Shown here: positions 56,401 through 64,000 of the stretch, piece after piece
Layout: every line of letters begins with the position of its first letter
How positions within the stretch are numbered: the stretch's first letter is position 1
From: Lota lota
Lineage: Eukaryota; Chordata; Actinopteri; Gadiformes; Lotidae
Direction: 5' to 3'
DNA length: 64,000 nt
NCBI GenBank assembly: GCA_026745465.1
Contig: JACYXH010000203.1
Location: 485,001-549,000 of the forward strand
The notes under the pieces: model-generated
The model's input: only the letters and a program-made list of their open reading frames with translations
The model's database searches: none
Told to the model about the DNA's origin: nothing
Made by a program: the position numbers and the translations under genes

Positions 56401-58599
56401 CATTTCCACCTTTCATATGCACAGTGTAATTAAACACAAATGAAGGATTTAAGAATAATATTTAAACGATGGAAATTAGGGTGGCTTTAGGGAAAACTAA
56501 AATCAATTGCACAAAATGTGAGTGACACTGATTGGTGGAAAAGTGTGATTCAACTTCAGACATGGTAAGAGGTACACTGATATCCTGCATGTTCAATAGC
56601 TTCTCTTTTGTGTACGTTTGAATCCCGAGCTGCTCTGAACTCGATGAACAGAATGCAATGCCACGCTCTGACAAGGGCATTTTTGGAGAGAAGTAAGTGA
56701 TGGCTTTAGTCACCGGCTACATGATGTGGCGACGGGGAGCAGTGCCCAGCATGGGGTTTGCTGCTGGGCTCGTGCTATAGGTGCGTTGGGGATCCACAGC
56801 GAGTGGAAGCTATTGTCCAAGTCGGTCACCATACGCTTAAAACAGCGGAAGATAAACCAAGTGAAGTGCCTGGTGAATGCATTTTGTATTCAACATATGA
56901 TGCCAACCGCATCTTATCATCTCAAAGGTTCAAGGAAAAATGTCAAAAGTTGAGAAGTGGTGTATTGATCAGAACCGGCTTACTATACAGCCAATACACT
57001 GAAAATGAACGGGCGAGAAAAAGATTTTTCATGGGGTTGCTTCAAGTAATTAACATTTTAATTAAACTCTTACATGGTTAGGCGTCACCATTATCTTGCA
57101 AAGAATAACACATTTGTTTGCGCTTTTATAACCTTTTATAGGCAAACAACAATAGTCTGTTTGTTTTTTCAAGGAATCTTTTTCCGTGATCAAACCTATA
57201 TCTCTGCTTATTTATTCCAGAAAAACAATTAACATTTGAGAGAAAATGTAGAATAACAATCTTACAAACTATCTTTCAATCATCATTTTTTTTATCTTAA
57301 TTTAGATGACCAAAATACGAGCATATTTTGTGAAAAAAATTATATATACATTTATATACACATATATATGGAATTATGAGCACATTATGATGCATTGTGA
57401 TTGTGGTCTATTTCCAAATAAAACAGGATTTTATGGTATTATTATTATTGAACTGAGACCAAAGACAATATGAAACTAATACCCAATCACATTCAAATCC
57501 TAGTTCAAGCAACCATCCACTGCAGAAGGAGGCTTCAGAAAGAGAAGTTTCCACTGGTCTGCCTCCAACCAAACAGTACAAACGTACCTCACAGACCTGA
57601 CGGTCACACTGAAGCCCTCTGCCCCCTCCTACCCCCCATGATACTCTGTCCAGCAAGAGAGGGAGAGCTAAGGGTATACTATCTCCACCCCCACCAAGAT
57701 GTTCTCATCAGCATGAGCTAAGTGAGGGAGGAGGAGGAGAACTAAGTGAGGAGGAGGAGGAGGACGTGCGTAAGGCCCACACAATATTAGTGGTCACACA
57801 GACCAGAGTACAGCTTGTGGGAAACCCTGGGGATCAGCGCTAAGACCTCCGCGCAACAAGGGCCCTGGTGACGCCGCTCAGACTGCAACGTGCCAGTCCA
57901 CTTTGAGCATCCTACGGAGAGGGAGATGGTGCCATCATCAAGCATCGTCCACCTCCACGGCCTGCGGGTTCACGCTGCTGGCTTCAACAGGGCCCTCCAG
58001 CCTCTGCAACGAGCTCCCATCACCGCCCAGCGTCCGCTTGGGCTGTGGTCTCAACGCTGAAGTTAAAGTCCAAAGGGTCTGCTTGTCCCCGGACGTCAGG
58101 CAGCTGCACCCATAACACCGTGGTTTCAGCCACGCCTTCCCACACCACCCGCCGTCCCCTGCCCTGGCTGTCGGAAACGGGGAAAGGGGAACCCATGGTC
58201 GCCACCTGTGAAGCTTTAGTGCTCCGGCAGCCTACCTCAAGTCAAGCTCTGAGTTGGTCAAGAACCACACTACCGGGTGACAGAGATCTTCTGGTGGTGC
58301 TCACCGGTAGCTTGTCCTGCATAAAGGCCAAACAGCTCGTCTTGTTGCCTCACTTGAAAACGAACCTGAGGGATTTTTTTTTTTTTTACTTTGGTGTATG
58401 AAAAACCAAGCAGGTGACCTCTGTGCCAACACTCGCACACTGTCCCGTCGCCCTTGCGCAGAGACGATACTGTCATCGTGGGAAAATGCGGTCCCTTGCT
58501 TTGGGGGCCGGTCTCAGTGGGCTGTGGGCTTGAAGATGAGTGGCAGGAGGTGACACAATCTACTACCCCCAGTGGATCACACTGACCCTAAAGACCTTG

Positions 58600-58660
58600 C
58601 ATTGTGTGTGTGGGTGTGTGGGTGTGGGTGTGGGTGGGTGGGTGGGTGGGTGGGTGGGCA
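58600..58660. repeat. (GGGT)n / GTGTGGGTG tract
   Basis: GTGTGGGTGTG units become pure GGGT units, immediately followed by a C run. Confidence 0.93.
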
Positions 58661-59235
58661 CCCCCCCAAGACATTTGTTCACCAAGCCAGCCATCCTCAC
58701 CTCCAGAGTTTAGAAAGGTGAAAGTCTACTTGGCTAGTTGGGATTCTGTTATGTGGGAAATTATACAGATGGGAAATCTGGACCTGCAGCACTGAATATT
58801 TTGAACCTCACTTGAAAATTACTTTGAGAAAAAGTGTCTGCTACATCAATTAATGTAAAAGCAAATATAAATAATACAAGTTGTGTGTCACTTTTGCACC
58901 AAGTGTAAAAAAGCATTGATGGAGTAGACCAGCATCCATGCCTATCTTTTGAATCTTGTATGATGTATTGTTTATAACCGGTCACTGAATGGAAGCAAAT
59001 CTGCCATTGTGAATAACAACAGCGCTATGCTTGAGTCTCAGAGGTAATATTTAACATATAATTTCCCTCTAAACTGGTCTTTGATTAGCTCAAATGTTGG
59101 AAACATTTTTCTGACGTCACACTTTCAAACTGGTGCAGTTATGCTCCAGCACGGCCACTACGATACAGTGGAGATGAAAGGAAGGCAACAAAAAGTCGTT
59201 TTATTTTCCATAGGAATGGTTAAGCCCCGACAGCC

Positions 59236-59273
<38 letters not shown>

Positions 59274-60884
59274 TTAAGGTCTTACTTAGCGTGATAAGTT
59301 AGAACATCCAGGTTGCCGTTAAATCAAACCTCTTATCAGCGGCTCACTCTTGGGAGGAATTAGGCAGCAGTCGTGGCTCAGCACACGTTCACCCCGAGGT
59401 TCAACTAATATTAAAAGAAGCGGCAAAACAATAGCCCCGCTGCTTTTAAAAAAGCATGACCCGAGCACCCCCATTTGGTGCGGGGCTCCGTATCTCCGGT
59501 GGCCACCCGTTTTATCCGTGCCGTGCGGTGGCGACCAGGTGAGGGGTGACGCTAACGCTACAGCGGGGCGGGCCGTTTGTTTGCAGCGCCAGACAGGTAG
59601 GACCGCGGGAGTGCGCCGCGCTGACCCGACAGCGATTGACAGGCAGGGTGTTAATTGGATAGGTGCAACGGTCCATTGTGACGGTTGTCCCAACGGCAGA
59701 AAACACAGAGCCTGGTTCCTGATCCCCCCCTCCCCAGACAAGCTGCTGGGCTCTTCTGAAGCATGCTCGTAATACGTGGTCAACGAGAACGGTTCTTGTT
59801 GTCTGACACAAATGCTTTTCACTCACGCTCCCTCATGTCAGCAACCGACGCCGTTCAGGCAAGTTTGCACCGGCGACGGACACAAGTTGCCAAAAGTTTC
59901 ACACAAAGGTATTTACATAATTACAATGTGGTTTGTGTATTTCTAAGATAAGAATAAGTATGCTAACTTTATTATATTTTTATGTATATAAACACTTTTT
60001 GAAATATTTATATATACACACACACACACATACTTTTGGGTATATTTCCCTGAATGTAAGTGTTAATGAGTTTTAAGATCTGTAAGATCTGTAAATATGT
60101 TTTCAGTACATACAATATAGTGGCACACCGCTACCAGTATAACAGGAACCCATAGTGCCTTATTCCCATTTGAATACGAATACTCTACTCTCTAATACAG
60201 CAAAAGCTGCTCGCCTCAGAGCATACACAACCTTCAGTTTAACCTCAGTCATTGTGTCCTATGGAGACCAGCCCCTCTATTGTCCAACATGATGCATCCT
60301 TCTTTTTCTTTCTTTTTTAATAAGCAGAGGATTAAATTAAAATCCGTGCATGCCAAATTAAATGGGAATTCTTGGACACAATCGTTCAAAATGTGTCTGG
60401 AGAAGATAATTTCACCTGATGGGAGGATTTAAATATGTTGGCTTGGTCCTGGTATAGAACTTTAGTTGTGGTATTATGTGTAATGCGTCTGTGTCAGTCG
60501 TAATTGTCTTTAAATTAGGACTGCATCGTTTTGACCATTGTCAAAACGTATGCACTTATGATGCATTTGTCCTCTTTTCCATACGTACAATAAAATATGA
60601 CGCAAGAAATGAAGTGACTTTTATATATCTTAGAATTTCTCTTTATGAATAAGATATGAATAGGCTTTATATAATAGAATAAAATATCGTTATTGAATGT
60701 ATTGGTTCATTGTGAACGGTAAGATAATTTGTTTGAGAAATGTGAGATCAATTCTTACATTCAAAATCTATTTCCTATTTGTTGTGGGCCTATTTTGTCT
60801 AAAATCAACAGCAATATATCTCAATTTGAAGTTGGTGTTGCGTTAGCTGTCAGATTTGCTGGAGATATCTCAATTAAGCAAAAT

Positions 60885-60908
60885 GGGGGGGGGGGGGGGG
60901 GGGGGGGG
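60885..60908. repeat. 24-base poly-G run
   Basis: Uninterrupted G. Confidence 0.92.
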
Positions 60909-61756
60909 AGCAAACCATTGTTGCTGGGGGTGTGAAAGGGTTTTCCCAAGGCCCGGCCTTCAAAAAGGGAACAAGAATGTGTCCGGTCAGCTTAAACAGC
61001 ACAAGAGGACTTTGGGGATGACTCCTCCTTTGTGACATATGCAGCATCCACATAATGAATTATATTATAATTACAATGCACAGTCTGTAGAAGTGGATAA
61101 AATAGATATTTGGCCATGGGGGTGGAGTGCGCAGCTCCAGACTGCGTCTCCATTCAGATCACTTTAACGCAGACGAATCTCAATATGAATGAATCGGCCT
61201 TTGTTGGTGAAAATGAAAACATTTCAACCGGAACGCCACCTCTTCCCATGTCCACGAAGCCGTACCAGGATGTTCCCGAGCGAGAGAAACCTGCGCTAAG
61301 GACATTTGTAATGGCCCAAACTCACACGCAAGCCGCAACAACTTATACATCAACTGTAACAATCCGAGCCTTCACGTTTACTGAAAAGGCAATGCTGTGT
61401 CTGATAATGAAACACAACAGCATGTCATTTGAACGCAAGGCAAACACTGCGACTGACAACACTATCCAACAACGGCTGTGGACGCCCTCCATCTGCAGAC
61501 GCTTGGGCTGGGGGAGTGTGCCAAGATAAATGGGGTAATAGTCATTCCACAGACATGGCGGATGGGGAAGACGGCCGAGCGAGAGGAAACAGTGGGGAGG
61601 GAACCTGGCAGTGACTGAGAAGATGAGGATTTGACAGCAAGGTGACAAAGAGTTCAAACAAAATGAGGCTTGTAGATTAGCAGCACTCCCCCCGGTGACA
61701 GGTGTCATCTCTGGGGGCAGTCTGTCACTCTGCCTGCTGCCACTCTTTATATAGGA

Positions 61757-61955
61757 CGAGAGAGAGGGAAGGAGAGAGGGAGAGAGACAGAGAGAGGGAG
61801 AGAGAGGGGGAGGGAAGGAGAGAGGGAGAGAGAGGGAGGGAAGGAGAGAGGGAGAGAGACAGAGAGAGGGAGAGAGAGGGGGAGGGAAAGAGTGAGAGCA
61901 ATAGAGAGAAATAGGGAGAGAGGGAGCATGTGAGAGAGAGCGAGAGAGAAGATGA
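61757..61955. repeat. GA-rich array with 72-bp higher-order period
   Basis: GAGAGGGA-type units. The marker GAGAGACAGAGAG occurs twice with its C at 61788 and 61860, 72 bp apart, showing that a longer block was duplicated. Confidence 0.9.
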
Positions 61956-62749
61956 GGACAGCCCAGTCTCCCCTCACTAAGCACAGCCAGCTCTGCCTGC
62001 CACTCAGCAAGTTCACAAATCCAAAGTGTTGTGCGGTAAAACTTGGTGGAACAAAAAGCCCTACAAATTGTTTATTTGTTGATTTACTTGTGATACAAAT
62101 GAGCAATTCTCTTTGAACTTGTTTTTTCTACACTGAAAAACATTTGGCCCTTTTTTTGTTTTTAATTAATGGTGTGAACGAGAAATAGTTTGGTCATGGA
62201 AAACAACATAGTAGTATATGCAATGCATTGCAATGAATTACCCGAGAGAAAGAACTCGGTGCCAGGAGCAGAGGGGCACACGTATTCCCTCTCTGCAACA
62301 CGTCACTGAGACCTGGCCAGGGGCCCTTACAAATCCGTAACGCGGGAAGGCTTTAACTAAAGCTCGAAGGCAGCGCACTCTCATCATCATCCTCCTCCTC
62401 ATCCTCCCAGTGACATGCAGTGTGAGACCTGCTGCTCCCGGCCAGAGACTTCGGCCATCTGGTCCACAGATTGCAGTGAAATCGACACAGCAAGCCTCTT
62501 CTAGCTCCCCTCTGGGTTCCAGAGTCACCGGAGGGTCAGCTCCTTATCCAGGGCTTCCCTCGCCAGGGCTTCCTGAAGTGCTGAGGCCAGCTGATGAACA
62601 TCTTAGTGACCCTGAGCAGTGGTGGAGGCAGCTGTGTGACGACTTCAGCTGTTGGTGTCGTAGCAAAGGTCCCTATTGATTACGTCAGGGACCGGAGCCC
62701 GCGTGAACTTAGACGTAAAGGACGACCTCAAATTGGATTTGCTGTTATT

Positions 62750-62753
<4 letters not shown>

Positions 62754-62834
<81 letters not shown>

Positions 62835-62837
62835 TAT

Positions 62838-62874
<37 letters not shown>

Positions 62875-62995
62875 CATACACACATACACATTATATATAT
62901 ATACATATACATACACATATATATATATATATATACACACATACATACATACACACATACACACATACATACATACATACATACACACACTGTAG
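62754..62995. repeat. (TG)n-(AC)n inverted pair followed by (TA)/(CATA)n
   Basis: (TG)40 at 62754-62833, spacer CTAT, (AC)13 at 62838-62863, then TATA and CATA/CACA tracts to about 62995. TG and AC are complementary, so the junction is an inverted repeat with a stem of up to 26 bp. Mixed Cys-Val/Thr-His/Tyr-Ile frames are artefacts. Confidence 0.95.
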
Positions 62996-64000
62996 TATGC
63001 ACAAAGGACCCACAATTCAAATGGCTAATATACATTAAGGTTTTAAAATATTCATTGCAAGGGGTGCAAGGGGATACAAGGTTAGGTGTGTGTTTGGCAC
63101 CCTTGCAAATGAAAAATCCCCTCTGCATAACAATCAGATTATACAGAGTGGCAAATATAATGAAAGCGCGATGAGCAGCAGATAGCTATACATCCATAAG
63201 GCAATTTCATACAGCCGACGACGCTATGAGCAACATATATGCTATATTTGTGGAATATTGTCGCTATAATGGAATATATAGTTATCAAGACTTATTCGGA
63301 CAAAGTATTCTATGCATTTTGACTAGTTGCATTATCAACACCTTTACTGAATTGAGTATCTTTTAAAACATGGCGATTCCATTCCAATATCTGTAACACT
63401 TTTATTTTCCAAACAAAGGTGTGTGTTTTTTTCCCCCGCTGCTCTTATTGTGAAATCGTTCCGAGGCGGCCGGACCGCCGGCACAGCGTCTGCCTCTCGG
63501 GTGCGGGAGTCTGAACCGGGCCCCGCACAGGGAGACGGACCCCCCCCCCCCCCCCGTGGGCTCTGTGTGGGCTGAGTAATGAGAAGGGCCCCTCGCAGGC
63601 TGATGGACCCTCCCATTAACGGACGAGCTTCGGGGGATATTCTGGGCCTCTGTGCTGCGGGAATGGAAATGAGATCTGATACAGTCTTGTATAATTTGTT
63701 GTTACATCAAAGTGACACTTATTAGCTTTAGTTCCTTATCGTCGTGACGTCCGCCGTGCCTCCTGGTAAAATATCCGGCAGAGTAAGTTTAACTTTCATT
63801 TCTGCTCATATCTCAAATGATTGGGTATGAAGAAGAAAAAAAAAAGGCATATACATGACATCCCTTCTTGTTAAAGAATAAAAAAAGATGTAAAACTCGA
63901 CAGGTTTATATTTTATGATATAACCTGTCTGCTATTCCGTTGTCCCTGCTACTGTTACAGAATGTCTGGCTGCTTTTGTTTAGAGAGAAAGCACACTTTG
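62996..64000. other. Intergenic to window end
   Basis: No gene seen. A CpG-richer stretch at about 63450-63640 includes a 16-base C run (63540-63555). The remainder is AT-rich. Confidence 0.4.

Larger units (their letters stand above)
52123..58599. other. Intergenic; several mixed-composition blocks
   Basis: No supportable gene. A repeat-free block at about 52140-52350 and others at 53100-53300, 53480-53700, 55740-55970 and 56460-56760 could be regulatory by composition. A 154-codon frame at 54617-55081 has no recognisable domain; its first bases resemble a common teleost repeat start (TTTATTAGGATCCCC), so I do not call it a gene. About 55150-55720 and 57070-57440 are very AT-rich and featureless. 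Confidence 0.35.
58661..62753. other. Intergenic; GC-richer block 59.4-59.8 kb
   Basis: No supportable gene. (TTA)n at 59238-59273; 24-base G run at 60885-60908; GA-rich array at 61757-61955. The GC-richer stretch 59320-59830 gives overlapping open frames on both strands without recognisable domains. About 61100-61560 is repeat-free, mixed-composition sequence that could be regulatory. Confidence 0.35.

Noticed and set aside
59319-59826. Overlapping 167-, 140- and 104-codon frames on both strands
   Set aside because: GC-rich stretch with few stops by chance; none of the frames shows a recognisable domain.
61343-61984. 213-codon minus-strand frame
   Set aside because: Half of it is Ser-Leu-Pro repeat translation from the GA-rich array; the rest has no domain.

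Overview
The window is vertebrate, most likely teleost, genomic DNA from around one developmental regulator. The only protein-coding gene I can support is a three-exon, plus-strand COUP-TF nuclear receptor (coding span 22212-25988, 413 residues). Diagnostic ligand-binding-domain residues fit NR2F2 (COUP-TFII) better than NR2F1, so I call it nr2f2. The rest looks like a gene desert: no other open frame has a recognisable domain, and almost all the longer open frames are translations of dinucleotide repeats (Thr-His, Cys-Val, Leu-Ser, Arg-Glu).

Layout. 1-21.3 kb is upstream non-coding DNA with many microsatellites, a nested AT/CATA array near 14.3-14.7 kb, a probable tRNA-derived SINE near 15.4 kb and a palindrome-bearing minisatellite at 15.7-15.95 kb. 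21.36-21.49 kb is a compact core promoter with a CCAAT box, CArG box, E-box, RFX-like X-box, DR1-like site and TATA box in order. About 21.5-22.2 kb is a 5' UTR with three short upstream open frames and an exact 22-bp tandem duplication. Exons lie at 22212-22650, 23554-24081 and 25714-25988. The 3' UTR probably runs to about 27.98 kb, judged from an AATAAA with a GU-rich element after it. 28-64 kb is downstream non-coding DNA, alternating mixed-composition stretches (some possibly conserved enhancers) with simple repeats.

The repeat load is striking. There are long AC/GT, CT/GA, TTA/GTA, GGGA and AT arrays and about twenty uninterrupted G or C runs of roughly 14-36 bases. Dense dinucleotide repeats are known from gadiform fishes such as cod, so a gadiform or similar teleost is a reasonable but unproven guess. 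Teleost origin is also suggested by the [11 protein letters not shown]-terminus and the SINE-like tail.

With one gene there is no operon or pathway logic. The reading is a transcription factor with a TATA promoter, upstream open frames that may damp translation, and surrounding non-coding DNA that may carry long-range enhancers and CTCF-type boundaries. I saw no sign of a new enzymatic, defence or mobile system. The most interesting points are the promoter cluster, the UTR duplication, the palindromic minisatellite, the intron hairpin and the homopolymer G/C runs.
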